Assembly: GCF_000003815.2 (NCBI RefSeq)
Contig: NC_049984.1
Coordinates: forward strand, 21,453,825-21,517,824
Direction: 5' to 3'
DNA: 64,000 nucleotides
Source of the DNA: Branchiostoma floridae
Lineage: Eukaryota > Chordata > Leptocardii > Amphioxiformes > Branchiostomatidae
Positions 12,492-23,220 of the stretch are shown here, piece by piece (positions within the stretch are counted from its first letter, which is position 1; each line of letters starts with the position of its first letter). The notes under the pieces were generated by a model. That model saw nothing but the letters and a program-made list of their open reading frames with translations, made no database searches and was not told the DNA's origin. The position numbers and the translations under genes were made by a program.

Positions 12492-12620
12492 CTTTGCCCT
12501 TTTAGGAGGAGGGGGTGGATCTGGAATGGGCACTTTCCGCTTCCTAGTGTAGGCCGAGTCTGGTATGGAGGAACAACCCTCAGGCTCATCATAGGGGTGG
12601 GGACGGTTGGCAGTCTGTTC
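12492..12620 (-). CDS. Putative exon with bipartite basic (nuclear-localisation-like) motif
   Basis: The minus frame is open and reads through DEPEGCSSIPDSAYTRKRKV, then a proline run and KRAKV. It ends at a donor site AAG|GTAATG at 12492/12491. The two basic clusters (RKRK and KRAK) separated by about ten residues resemble a bipartite nuclear localisation signal. The acceptor (GGAACAG at about 12620) is weak. It lies just downstream, on the same strand, of the Harbinger transposase relic, but nothing ties the two together. I do not recognise the protein. It could be an exon of an unannotated gene or of a transposon. Confidence 0.3.
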
Positions 12621-12735
12621 CACAGGGGTGTGGTATGATCAACAGGGGTGAAGTTATTCTGTCATATTCTATGTTAACATGCCAATCATAACTTGAAAGT
12701 TAACGTGAAGATTTCTGTACAGTCTATGGTACATC

Positions 12736-13233
12736 TTAAATGTGGGTATTTTTTTTGCCTTGTGCTGGGGGCATGTGTTGAAGAATGGCTTCCTTTGTAG
12801 GCCAGAAGATGAGTGGTTTTAGATGTGATGCTAGAATGGGAATCCTGGTATTGATGATGTTGTCACAATTTGGTGGCCTTCTGTCATCACCAAGGAAAAG
12901 CACGTCCCTGTCATCGTGTGTAAGCGGCTCGGTAGGTGGGAACTCAATCCCGTCATCCTCCGGGGCAGATCGCAGAGGACTGTTATTGGAGATTTGACAT
13001 TGGCTCCGACATCGGCCGTCAGGAACTTGCACGTAGCATCTACAACGCCAAGGTGGATTTTGCTGAAAATAGCCCTGCTTGTAGTTGTAGAATACACTCC
13101 CGGAATCGGGGGGACAGCGTATGCGGACATGTTTTCCATTGATGGCACCACATGCATGTTGGAAATTCAACCTTCGCCCGAACTCCTCCGCCTCTTTTGT
13201 TTTGCCAATTCTATATACACCCTTTACTTCCAC
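12736..13233 (-). pseudogene. PIF/Harbinger transposase (DDE_4, HARBI1-like) fragment, frameshifted
   Basis: The minus strand starts with GKTKEAEEFGRRLNFQHACG, then the diagnostic block GAINGKHVRIRCPPDSGS and YNYK, which contains the first catalytic Asp region of Harbinger nucleases (here AIN where most members have AID). The reading frame then shifts: the adjacent frame carries FSKIHLGVVDATCKFLTADV and GANVKSP (about 13090-13005), the second conserved block. The original frame resumes with NNSPLRSAPEDDGIEFPPTE and HDDRDVLFLGDD. Harbinger elements encode this transposase plus a MYB-like protein; no MYB partner is visible. At least two indels make it inactive. The N-terminal helix-turn-helix is missing. 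Confidence 0.8.
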
Positions 13234-13431
13234 ATTTACTTCTAGATTGTTTTGGAGCAGTGATTCTACAAAGTCACTATCATGTTTGTTTGTTTTTCAG
13301 TGGCTTGTTCTGATGTACTTTCTTCTACGTTATGGATGATAAGGTTGTGATCTCTCTTCTCTTGTTCTTCCTCTACCTTCTTTTGTTCTGCTAATGCTTC
13401 CTTCAAGATTGTTGCAAAGTTTTGTTTCTTG

Positions 13432-13670
13432 TTATTCCTTTTTTTGGACTGTTTTCCATGGCCCTAGGCCCTGTACTGTTTCATCTGTATCGCTAAAGTT
13501 ATCGTCAATATCTTCATACTGTCCACCCGCTGTTGTTCCTTTTTGCTGATTATTTTGGTCATCTCTTCTACTGGCCAGTTTGGTTTCTAAGGACTCAACT
13601 TTGGATTCAATACTACCCAGCTTCTTCACGATCTCTTCTAATGCATTTTTGTCAGGCTGATCTTGTTTTT
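13432..13670 (-). mobile_element. LINE ORF1-like coiled-coil fragment
   Basis: The minus frame from about 13670 reads KNALEEIVKKLGSIESKVES and LETKLASRRDDQNN, a short coiled coil. It then becomes acidic and polar (EDIDDNFSDTDETVQGLGPW) and stops at 13432. Charged N-terminal coiled coils of this kind occur in LINE ORF1 proteins and some gag proteins. No RNA-recognition motif or ORF2 is adjacent, so the assignment rests on composition and setting only. Confidence 0.35.
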
Positions 13671-14714
13671 GTTCTGCAACTTCCCAATACAGACCCTACA
13701 AAACTAACATACATCTTCCCTTTGGAGCTTCCTTGGTGCTTTAAACTCTTGCTGGTCGAATTTACTACAAACTAGACAGAAGTGCTCTTCGCATCATCTA
13801 AAATGTTAGCACATGTGCCACAGTTCCACCTTTCCGAATCACAAACCTCCGTTTTCAGTTAGAAACGGCTCATGCAATGTTATATTCACTCCAGCTTCAC
13901 TCACATACTTAAGATATGGTGCTCCGCTACACTGATCTTCCGTAATGCCAGTAAGGAAAGGAAAGAGTTTAGCACTAGAATTAAAGACTTCCTGCTAATG
14001 TCAGTGGTTTTCCCTTCCTGTCGTGAGGACCAGGCTGTTTCTTCTTGAGCTTGGTGTATTCCACTTGTAATCCCGAGACAGAGTGGCTTTTCCCGCCACC
14101 GGAATTTACAGTGCCTTGTTACTGTAACCCCAGTGGCTTTTCCCACCACCAGAAACTTGGTAAGGTCCCTACTGTGCTTCGTGTCTAGTTCCTCCGTCAC
14201 TTTGTTAAACCAAACTTGTAGAAGAGAACCTTAGTCGGAGTCTTGGTGGTGCTGTGTGGACTTCTCAACGACGAGTGTCAGACATGGATGATGAATTTTC
14301 TTAGCGGCCATTTATTGCTTTGCTATTGTGACTGTTGTATAACGGCTAGAGCTTTCATATACTAATATCAGTTCATCATAGGAATAAGACTTAAAACAGT
14401 TAATCAATATAAATCTTTATCTGGCCGATACATTTGTACGACTAATCTGACCGTATGGGGTCATTTTGGACCCCATTTTGTTTTGCTCTGGCTGTGTGCA
14501 AGGATAGTGAGCTTATATCTTGTACAGCAGTCAAGGTAAATCATAAGTCTGCTAGTTATTTCTTCGGTTGAAGTCTTTGGTTGAAGTATTTCTGAGGTGG
14601 GATCTTTTTCTTTGGTCCTTGAGAAAACAAGCACCATCTCTTCAAAATTCTCATCAGTAAGAAATCGACATGGTTTCACGTTTTTGCCTGGTGCCACAGA
14701 ATGTGTATTCGGTA
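13671..14714. other. Unassigned minus-strand ORFs
   Basis: Two minus ORFs (14200-13901, 99 codons; 14697-14461, 78 codons) contain no motif I recognise. The second begins where homology to the downstream DUF4218 exon is lost and ends beside a small palindrome, GGGGTCATTTTGGACCCC (14458-14475). It is possibly the edge of an inserted element. Function unknown. Confidence 0.3.
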
Positions 14715-15607
14715 ACCTATAACCGTTATGGTAGAATGTGTAAAATAGTACATTACTCGTGTGTCAAACCAAGGAGCTTTCATAGACATAGTCAAACCAA
14801 GGAAAATGAAAAAGATAATGAAGGAACAAAAATATGAAACAAAAAGTGTACAGAGGATTCTACACAGCCATACCATGACGTTACAGGGATAGTCTCTCTC
14901 CACCAGAACGAGATACTCGTCTATAGCTGCCTGGATAACCGGAATCTTCTCTTTCTGGAGAACGGGGTGGGTGATCGCTCCAATGACGTCACACAGTTTG
15001 AACAATGCTGTCCGCTGGTCGTCACCCAACAGCCCGTGCAAGGAATACTTCATGATTCCAGCCGTTACAAACTGTGGAATCCAATGGGAAAAAAATCCAC
15101 ATTTCAAGTCAAGTTTCTTTCACCGTCAAATGAAGGTAACGAAATATCCAAAACTCTCAGGTCTTACAAATGTCATTTGGTAAACAAAATTATTTAGATG
15201 TGATTTTTTTTGAGGGGGGGGTAAGCATTCACTGGATACATTCTGTTTCATAAAGCAACAAAAGTTTCAGTAGTTAGGAATTTTCGGCCCTACTTGTGTG
15301 TTTGTAAAACTATATGCACCTTTAGGAAATCCAGTTGCGGTGTTAATACTAAAAGTAAAGTTAGGATGCCTCCATGTACAAAAAGTGCTACTCAGTAATC
15401 CGACCTTGATCTGCTTAGCAGCAGACTCGAATACTGATTTCTTCATTCCTCCTCTGTTAAACTCTTCCAACAGTTTGAACAGTCTGTTCTCATCTACTAA
15501 GCCACACAGGCATTAGATGAGTGCCTGTGATACGTTTCGAGTTTTCTGCCCATTGAAGAACCCTTGCTTCCACTTCTCCATGATAACTTGCGCAAGGGAG
15601 AAGCACC
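14715..15607. repeat. Segmental duplication, copy 2 (partner 9755-10865)
   Basis: Direct-orientation copy of 9755-10865. It lacks the GA/GC-rich insert of copy 1 and keeps longer open frames. The match stops at 14715 right at the splice acceptor (TTATAG) and at about 15607 within the upstream coding exon. Confidence 0.85.
14877..15607 (-). pseudogene. DUF4218 (EnSpm/TNP2-type) transposase exons, copy 2
   Basis: Minus strand, in order. An upstream exon (about 15607-15330) reads QVIMEKWKQGFF, then CGLVDENRLFKLLEEFNRGG and MKKSVFESAAKQIKVGLLSS, ending near FPKG. An intron of about 240 bp follows. A second exon (about 15075-14877) after an acceptor ATTCCACAG has FVTAGIMKYSLHGLLGDDQR, LFKLCDVIGAITHPVLQKEK and VERDYPCNVM before a GTATGG donor. 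This matches the start of DUF4218 and the region just before it. One in-frame stop is seen near 15512 (the CLCGLVDEN stretch follows a TAG). The third exon present in copy 1 (YGPVHEYWMF) is absent. The catalytic core is not recognised upstream. Confidence 0.65.
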
Positions 15608-17114
15608 TTCGGCTCATGCAGGCCACCATGATTGCTGTGGGCTTTGTAGGTCAAATGTTCTGTGAAGATGATGACAAAATATGTATCATGATCATAAAGT
15701 AGAAAAAGGGCAACATCAATGGGCAATTTTGTTTGAAGACAAGTGAAGATTTTGAAAATTTGTTCAATTTGGCTTTTGGGTAAAACCTGGATTATTAACT
15801 CACTTGCCTCTAACGAAAGTTTCTCTGAGCCAAGGGTTTTGGCATGTTGACATGGTTCTGTTTTCTAGCCACTTTTGAAATTATTCTTTTACGCACATGA
15901 ATGAGATATCATTTTGGAAGGATGTTATCGTCAGGGAAACATGGGGCAGGCACGGTTTGGTATATAGCTCTCTTTTCAGCATTTGCTCTCAAGTCTTGAA
16001 AGGAACAATCATTTCATGTCCTAATACGTCCCATGAGCTAAATATGATTTCTGAATTGGTGGTGCAATACTTTGACACGAATGAAATAAGTCTAATTTAA
16101 CTGGAACTTTTGTACAAAACACATCTCGTAACTTCTTTACCCAATGGCAACAATTATTGATTCAAAGAAAGTCCATTCTGAGCTTCTTTCACTCCAAGTC
16201 CCTTCTCTTCTAGCGTCTGCTGTGCATCCTTCCAGCTCTTCCACAGGGCTACGAGCTTACCGTCTTGCTTTGCTTGACCAGATCGCGGAATTTGTCCATT
16301 TCGTCTGCTGACTTGAGTTCGCCTTGAGTATGCCGTTACTTGCAGCAGCTAATTGACAAGCTTCTCGGCCATCGGACGGATAACTCATGCTGGAACGATC
16401 TGACATGCCTCTCAGCAGCAATGTTGTTGATTGTTGCTTGCTGCAACTTGGTCTGATCCTTTTTGCTGACGAGAAGTCCATTGGTTAAATCAAATGCTCC
16501 AAATCCAAAGACGTCTGCCCGCTATGAAACCCTTCAGGTAGCCTAGGGAGAGCAAGAGAAGCAACTTAACTGGTACGTTCAATAGATTGAGAATACGACC
16601 ATATTGGTCAAATGAAATATACAATTACATCATGCCAGCATTGGTTTTCATTCTACGACTTGTTGAGGTCACCAGCAGTCGCTACATCAGCTTACCTTCC
16701 TATTCTACTGACACTGGAGTGTAACACTCTTTTTCTCAAGTTTTGTCTCCTTTCCCTGATGGATACAGATGAACAACCTAACCTTTATTCAGCCTAGAAA
16801 TGCCTCTGCGATTACTGACAAATACGGAAGACTTGTGGTCCTAACATGAGGAAAGCATAACATACGCATTCATACATGTTCACGAGATGTTTTGCCGAAT
16901 TTACTTATGTAACGATATGAACAGAAAATAAAGCCACTTGTCAGTTTAGCCCTGAAGCAAGAGGACATTAAATCATCACAGTAAAATTCCACATTGTAGC
17001 ACATGTACAAGGCCAAGGAAACACTTACTTGCAGATTCCGTATCCTCTTGTTCCCTCCAGAATTTTCCCAGTTGTTACGAGTTGTCTTTATGAGATGAGG
17101 GACATCACATAGTA
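15608..17114. other. Degraded coding-like patch at 16160-16500 (minus), otherwise nothing recognised
   Basis: On the minus strand, 16490-16350 reads KKDQTKLQQATINNIAAERH and 16290-16165 reads EMDKFRDLVKQSKDGKLVAL then WKSWKDAQQTLEEKG, in different frames. The helical, charged composition looks like decayed protein-coding sequence, but I cannot name it. The remaining sequence holds only short ORFs. Confidence 0.3.
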
Positions 17115-17330
17115 AATGAATGAATGAATGAATTTATTGCTTAACAATCGCACAGGGTACAATGTATGGCAACCAATAACAACAAATAGCTATACAGACA
17201 ATAGTACTAAGAGGGCTACATACAAAACAACAGCAAAACATCATATGAACTACACCCCCTCCCCCCTTCAACCGGTACCTGTCCCGTGCCCAATACACAA
17301 CTGGCGTGTTGCTACATGATTACCGTGGAT
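17115..17330 (-). mobile_element. LINE 3' end with (CATT)n tail
   Basis: The (AATG)n run at 17115-17132 followed by AATTTATTGCTTAACAATCG reads on the minus strand as ...CGATTGTTAAGCAATAAATT(CATT)n. This is the microsatellite-tailed 3' end typical of CR1/L2-type LINEs. No coding sequence remains upstream, so this is a 5'-truncated copy. The outer boundary near 17330 is a guess. Confidence 0.5.
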
Positions 17331-17398
17331 CTTGTAAAACCTAGAATGAAAAAAGGCAATCATACATTTGTTTATCATCATTGCACTTTAACTATTAC

Positions 17399-17880
17399 TT
17401 AGATACATGATAATGAAAGGAAATACAGTATCAAGCAGTATTTGTATGAAATTATCATTAGATAAAAATATAAGAAGGATGGTATGCTTTTCATTAACAG
17501 ATCCTCTTGTTCATGTATGTTTAATAATAGCTCATCCTCTCTGACCACATACACTGAAAAGGTAACAAACCTTCGATTGGTTGATGCTCCGTCACACACA
17601 AAAGTCCTGACGTGGAATCCAAGGCCCTCCAGGATCCCAGTTGCTTTCCACATGACTGGAAAGAGCAGACTGCTTGAGAATCCTTGGCATGGATAATATA
17701 CGTCACGTTGCGTGTCTATTATATACGTTCGCCTGACTGGAAACAAGGTGGTACCGGCCTGCCAGTAGGGAGGTGGTGTCTCGACGGGTGGCCTGTTTCT
17801 GGGCCCTGCCACTATTTTCGGCTCCGGTAATGGCATTGTCGATTGACCCTGATGCGTACTCGTATGTTTTCTACTAATCA
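17399..17880 (-). pseudogene. P-element/THAP9-like transposase fragment
   Basis: Within the long minus frame 18055-17399, the C-terminal part reads SSSLLFPVMWKATGILEGLG followed by FHVRTFVCDGASTNRRF. In P-element-family (THAP9-like) transposases, the RNase H-like fold contains this arrangement: a W-x-A...L...G helix and then V-x-x-x-x-CDGAxxNR, where the Asp is one catalytic residue. The THAP zinc finger, the GTP-binding domain and the distal catalytic residues are absent. The flanking residues (a Pro-rich stretch, VETPPPYWQAG) do not belong to the family. The frame is continuous with a different transposase type upstream, so the junction at about 17880 is likely an insertion or rearrangement. 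Confidence 0.55.
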
Positions 17881-18414
17881 CACTTAATGTTGCTGTCACA
17901 TGGACGTCTGACAAATTAAAAGTTTTGTCTACACATATAACGGTTGTGTGTGCCAGAGATCCTGAACAGCAGAACCTCTTGGTTTCATCCATCTGACTTT
18001 TGGTGTACAATATGGTGACAAGCTCATGGTGCTTGGCATAGATGACACTTTGCACAAATGGGTGATTATTTATGGCGTTAACGAGATGCCACAGGTGATC
18101 CGCAAAGTTCCCACGAGGACCAGTCCTCTGCTGATTTTTCTCTTAAGGTATTTCACATTCTGAGCCTGTTGGCTGTTCCTTGGTGCGTCACTTATATAGT
18201 TTTCCAGTACAAGTTTCTTGTATACTGCCTTCGGAGTTGCTGTTTTAACTCCCTCTCTGATGTCGTCCATTACATCACCCTTAGTGCGAATGTATCCCCG
18301 AGAGCTATTTCCAATCAACACTGACAACGTAACTTCATACAAGTTCACAAGGAAAGGTTTGCCGATGTGAGGCGATGACGTCCACATGAAGCCGTGTCCA
18401 TTTCGGCAGTGCAT
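17881..18414 (-). pseudogene. MULE-like transposase fragment, N-terminal/central part
   Basis: Two minus frames. 18414-18070 has SSRGYIRTKGDVMDDIREGV and KTATPKAVYKKLVLENYISD, ending in APRNSQQAQNVKYLKRKI. The next frame (18055 down to about 17880) has QSVIYAKHHELVTILYTKSQ and VICVDKTFNLSDVHVTATL. The last block, VDKTFNLS-x-x-x-VT, is the first catalytic-Asp strand (D-x-TF) of a MULE-like family that is multicopy in many invertebrate genomes; I recognise the block but have no formal family name. A frameshift near 18060 separates the parts, and the frame runs into an unrelated P-element-like segment. The matching downstream half of this family occurs at 59778-60683 on the other strand. Confidence 0.6.
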
Positions 18415-18689
18415 TGTTCTGCTTGTTGATCAACCATTCAACATGGTGCACATGGTCAAAGTATCGGGTTAAGATTTAGTGCTGTTAATTTCTTCTTTAT
18501 CATAGTAGGATCTTTTCATACACTAAACTGCAACAGCATGCTTTCTTTACCGTAGAATGTGCCCTGCTCCCTCTGAATTTTTCGCTGCAAGACATCGTTG
18601 TTGTCAGTTCTTCTCACTGACAACTTTGAGAAAAACAATTTTGTTTCATCAATCAATGGTGGATTAGCCCTTTTGCCCCGAAGATAGAT
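18415..18689. other. No recognisable gene
   Basis: Spacer between the transposase relics and the RTE-type LINE. Nothing recognised. Confidence 0.4.
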
Positions 18690-21600
18690 TTAATGGTTCA
18701 CCTGTGGTGCTCCCTCACCCCTGGCAGGTTCAACCATGGTGGGACGGTTCCCAGGGGAGCTGCAGCTGGCCAATAGCACCTGCACCGCCTCAGTCCTCGA
18801 TGGGCGGTATACAAATTCAGCCGAGGTTGTGCGTCGGGCTAGCAACCCACCACATAAAACAAGCCTGCTACGAATCCTCGCATACAGAACTCAAATAGGA
18901 CGGATCTTACTGGAACCTCGACCTCGGACCGGATGGACTTACGAGATAAGCCTAGCAGAACTGCTTCATTAAGAGTCGCAACTTGGAATGTATTGTCCAT
19001 GAACAGGGAAGGCTCAGCTGAGCTTGTCGCCAATGAGCTGTCTCGACTGAGCGTCTCAGTAGCAGGCCTCACGGAAGTGCGCTGGCCTGGTTCCGGCACC
19101 CACGTATCAAATGACTACAGCTACCACTGGTCTGGCAGGGACGACGGCCAGCACCGCCAAGGAGTTGCTCTCGCCCTAGCGCCAGATGCCTCTCGAGCAT
19201 TAGTCTACTGGAAACCAGTGAACAATAGACTGCTTCTCGCCCGTCTACGCCACAGCCACGGTAGAATCACCATCATTGTAGCCTATGCACCGACCAACAT
19301 GGCAGCAGATGAGGAAAAAGACGAGTTTTTCACCCAGCTGTCATCACTCACGGCTGACATCTCCAGGCATGACATAGTTTGGATCCTTGGCGACCTCAGA
19401 CGGGTCAGACAGATCTGGGTTTGAGAATGCCCTGGGCCCTCATGGAACCGGTACTTGCAATAACAATGGCCTAAGGCTCCTAGAATTCTGCTCCAACTTC
19501 CGCTTACGATCGGAGCGCTCCTTCTACCAGCACAAGCTAATTCACAGCATGACCTGGATCAGCAACGACGGCCGCACCAGAAAAGAATTGGACCACATCC
19601 TTACCAGCCGTCGCTGGCACACCTCAACCGACTGCCGTGTCTACCGCAGTGCGGAGCTGGGGAATTCCGACCACAGGCTGCTTGCCATGACAGTCTGCCT
19701 CCGACTAAAAAGGGATCCCGCAGCCAAAGTCCAGCGCAGGGTGGATGTGTCCAAACTGAGGTCGCCAGAAGTTGCAGCCAATTTTCAACTGGAACTTCAT
19801 AACCGCTTCGCTGTCCTAGACACTGACACATCTACGGACACAGATGAGGACAGCCCAGAGAAGCTCTGGGAGAACCTTAAGGAAAACATCACCTCCGCTG
19901 CAGCCAAGGTGCTTGGTCCCAGGAAAAAGAAGAAGAAGAAGGCCTTCCTGTCAGATGAAACCCTCAGCGTTGTGGAGGCAAGGAGGAAAGCTAGACTGGA
20001 ACGTAACCACATGGAATCTAGAAGACTCAATGCCAGACGCAACCACCTGCTCCGCAGGGATAAACAGAACTGGGTTGATGCGGTGGAAGCTGAGGCGGCT
20101 GCCCGTAGAGGCGACCAAGGCTCCCTCTACAGGACCCTAAGAACCCTCTCCGGGAAAACCACACCACCTACTTCCTGTGTAAAAGCCCTGGACGGTACCA
20201 TCCCAGACACCCCGGCAGAACAGCTGGCACGATGGAGGGAACACTTCCAGAGTCTGCTGAACCGCCCAGCACCTCCCCCCTCTCCCCAGCTGGAAGCACT
20301 AGCTGCCTCGGCCATGGAGGACGACTCTGTCCCAACAACTCCCCCGTCTCTAGAGGAAGTTGTCAAGGCCATTAGGAAGCTAAAGCCTGGCCGGGCTGCA
20401 AGGGCCGACGGCATCACCCCAGAGTTGCTACTGCATGGTGGACCCACAGTTGCAGATCAGCTTCATCACCTGTTTGCTACTATCTGGAGGGAGGAGACCG
20501 TCCCAGCCGACTGGCTCCAAGGTGTCATCCTCCCTTTCTGGAAGAAGGGCCCGAAAGATGTGTGCAGCAACTATAGAGGCATCACTCTTCTGAGTGTCCC
20601 AGGAAAGGTGTTTGCTAACGTCATACTTGCAAGACTCCGTCCTCTCCTCCTACGCAAGCAGAGAAAGAAACAGAGCGGCTTCACGCCAGGGCGTTCCACC
20701 GTGGACAGAATTCTGACCCTCCGTCTGCTGGCTGAGAAGAGAAGGGAGTTCAGGAAACCACTCTATGCAGCCTATGTAGACCTGAAACAGGCATTCGATT
20801 CTGTGGACAGACCGGCTCTCTGGAAGATCCTCAGAATCCTTGGTGTCCCGAGCAAGCTGATCAATCCTTCTCTCCCTCCTGTACTCTGCCACCTCTTCCT
20901 GTGTGAGAGTCAATGGGCTGCTATCGGACAACTTCAACATCAACAGTGGAGTCCGGCAGGGCTGTGTCCTGGCCCCGTCAGTGTTCAACACAGCTATCGA
21001 CCACGTCATGGGGAGAACAGTGGCCCAGTGCGCGTGCGGAGCCAGCTTCGGCAATGTCACCATCACAGATCTGGACTATGCAGATGATGTGGCAATCTTG
21101 GCCGAAGCCATGGAGGTTCTCCAACTTGCTCTGCAGGCCATGGATGCGGAAACTCAGCCTCTTGGCCTGATGGTCAGCTGGGACAAGATCAAGGCCCAAA
21201 GCCTCAGTGACTTCAAGACCCCCCCAGCAGGACTTGTCATCAACTCCCATCCTGTTGAAGTTGTGGACAGGTTCTGTTACCTCGGTGGCACAATTACGTC
21301 CGACTGCAAGAGAAGCACCTTAGTGCACAANNNNNNNNNNNNNNNNNNNNNNNNNNNNNNNNNNNNNNNNNNNNNNNNNNNNNNNNNNNNNNNNNNNNNN
21401 NNNNNNNNNNNNNNNNNNNNNNNNNNNNNNNNNNNNNNNNNNNNNNNNNNNNNNNNNNNNNNNNNNNNNNNNNNNNNNNNNNNNNNNNNNNNNNNNNNNN
21501 NNNNNNNNNNNNNNNNNNNNNNNNNNNNNNNNNNNNNNNNNNNNNNNNNNNNNNNNNNNNNNNNNNNNNNNNNNNNNNNNNNNNNNNNNNNNNNNNNNNN

Positions 21601-22639
21601 NNNNNNNNNNNNNNNNNNNNNNNNNNNNNNNNNNNNNNNNNNNNNNNNNNNNNNNNNNNNNNNNNNNNNNNNNNNNNNNNNNNNNNNNNNNNNNNNNNNN
21701 NNNNNNNNNNNNNNNNNNNNNNNNNNNNNNNNNNNNNNNNNNNNNNNNNNNNNNNNNNNNNNNNNNNNNNNNNNNNNNNNNNNNNNNNNNNNNNNNNNNN
21801 NNNNNNNNNNNNNNNNNNNNNNNNNNNNNNNNNNNNNNNNNNNNNNNNNNNNNNNNNNNNNNNNNNNNNNNNNNNNNNNNNNNNNNNNNNNNNNNNNNNN
21901 NNNNNNNNNNNNNNNNNNNNNNNNNNNNNNNNNNNNNNNNNNNNNNNNNNNNNNNNNNNNNNNNNNNNNNNNNNNNNNNNNNNNNNNNNNNNNNNNNNNN
22001 NNNNNNNNNNNNNNNNNNNNNNNNNNNNNNNNNNNNNNNNNNNNNNNNNNNNNNNNNNNNNNNNNNNNNNNNNNNNNNNNNNNNNNNNNNNNNNNNNNNN
22101 NNNNNNNNNNNNNNNNNNNNNNNNNNNNNNNNNNNNNNNNNNNNNNNNNNNNNNNNNNNNNNNNNNNNNNNNNNNNNNNNNNNNNNNNNNNNNNNNNNNN
22201 NGCTGAGACTTGGACACTAACAGGCACCCAGGAACAACGCCTGGATGCCTTTGACTCAAAATGCCAACGCAGGATCCTAGGGATCAGATGGTATGACCAT
22301 GTCTCAAACACAACCTTACGTAGCATCACCAATCAGCCACCACTTTCCCATAAGATCCGCTCTGCCCGGCTCCGCCTCTTTGGCCACCTTGCCCGGGCAG
22401 AACCACCTCCCGAAGCTGACGTCCTGCTGAGAGAACCAAACCCATCTACCTGGTCCCGCCCCAGAGGACGACCTAGACGTACCTGGCTCGACCAACTGGC
22501 CAACGACCTACAGCAGACTGCCGGCCTCTCCATCGCCGCAGCCTGGGAGGCAACCAGAGACAGATCAACCTGGAGATCGGTATGCAGAGGCGCTACGCTC
22601 CTCTTCGGAGCAAGCGGAGCTGAGTGAGTGAGTGAGTGA
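18690..22639 (+). mobile_element. RTE-type LINE (endonuclease + reverse transcriptase), frameshifted
   Basis: The endonuclease part (18933-19424) has RVATWNVLSM, the catalytic LTEVRWPG, and VAYAPTN. It breaks at about 19385-19425, inside what should be the GD-N motif, and continues in the frame 19387-21087 with KELDHILTSRR and SDHRLLAMTV. The RT palm follows: NYRGITLLSVPGKVFANVI and AYVDLKQAFDSVDR. A second frameshift lies at about 20865-20905. Then come GVRQGCVLAPSVFN, the catalytic DLDYADDVAIL, GLMVSWDKIKAQS and RFCYLGG. An 871-bp N gap interrupts. The C-terminus (22202-22627) has RILGIRWYDHVSN and RPRGRPRRTWLDQLANDLQQ. A (TGAG)n tail ends at 22639. The domain order and C-terminus fit RTE/craniofacial-development-protein-2-like LINEs. 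The two frameshifts, if not sequencing errors, make it non-autonomous. Confidence 0.85.
21331..22201. other. Assembly gap (871 N)
   Basis: N run inside the RTE-type LINE. The frame happens to stay open through the Ns, so any long ORF spanning it is partly artificial. Confidence 0.99.
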
Positions 22640-23220
22640 GAAGGCCTTAGTCGCGTACAAAATAGACCTTCTTTGGACTCCTGTAGCCCCCACAAATTAA
22701 CAGATATTTTATTGATTCTCACATATGTTATCACCCATATTCTAATAAGAAAAATGATATATAGTGATGCTCGAAATTTTCTTTGTAGTGAGGTGCAGCA
22801 GATGTTTAAAAGTGAGGTGCAGCAGATGTTTAAAAGTGATGTGTTTTCGTGAATTTCCAAAATTGACAAAAATCCATTTTTTGACCATTTTCATTGACCA
22901 TTAGCTCATTAAAAGGCAAATCAATTTGCTTGATTTTTGGCACAGTTATAGTTTGGACCTTTGTATACATCATATGTAAAAAAAAAATTGGGACTCTTAC
23001 GGAACGGACCGTGGTGACCCCGAGAGTGAACCAATATTTCCATTACAAGAAAATCGTAGCCATAGTATTATTCCTGGAAAAACAGTCAAAGCTTACCCAA
23101 AATGAATCTCAGTTTCATTTTATGTAGCAGAGACACCTACCTATCACTTATTAAAGCAGGGTTGTTCGAGATTTTTTTTATAATTGCCTTTAAAATGATT
23201 TTATTGAGTTTTTTTGGTCA

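Noticed and set aside
13901-14697. piggyBac-like element ending in GGGGTCATTTTGGACCCC
   Set aside because: The small palindrome recalls piggyBac ends, but no piggyBac catalytic motif, TTAA duplication or matching second end was seen.
20127-21066. Antisense ORFs over the RTE-type LINE
   Set aside because: Shadows of the GC-rich coding frame; no motifs.
20903-22627. A 574-codon open frame across the N gap
   Set aside because: About half of it is Ns, so length is artificial; only the flanking RT segments were used, as part of the RTE-type LINE.
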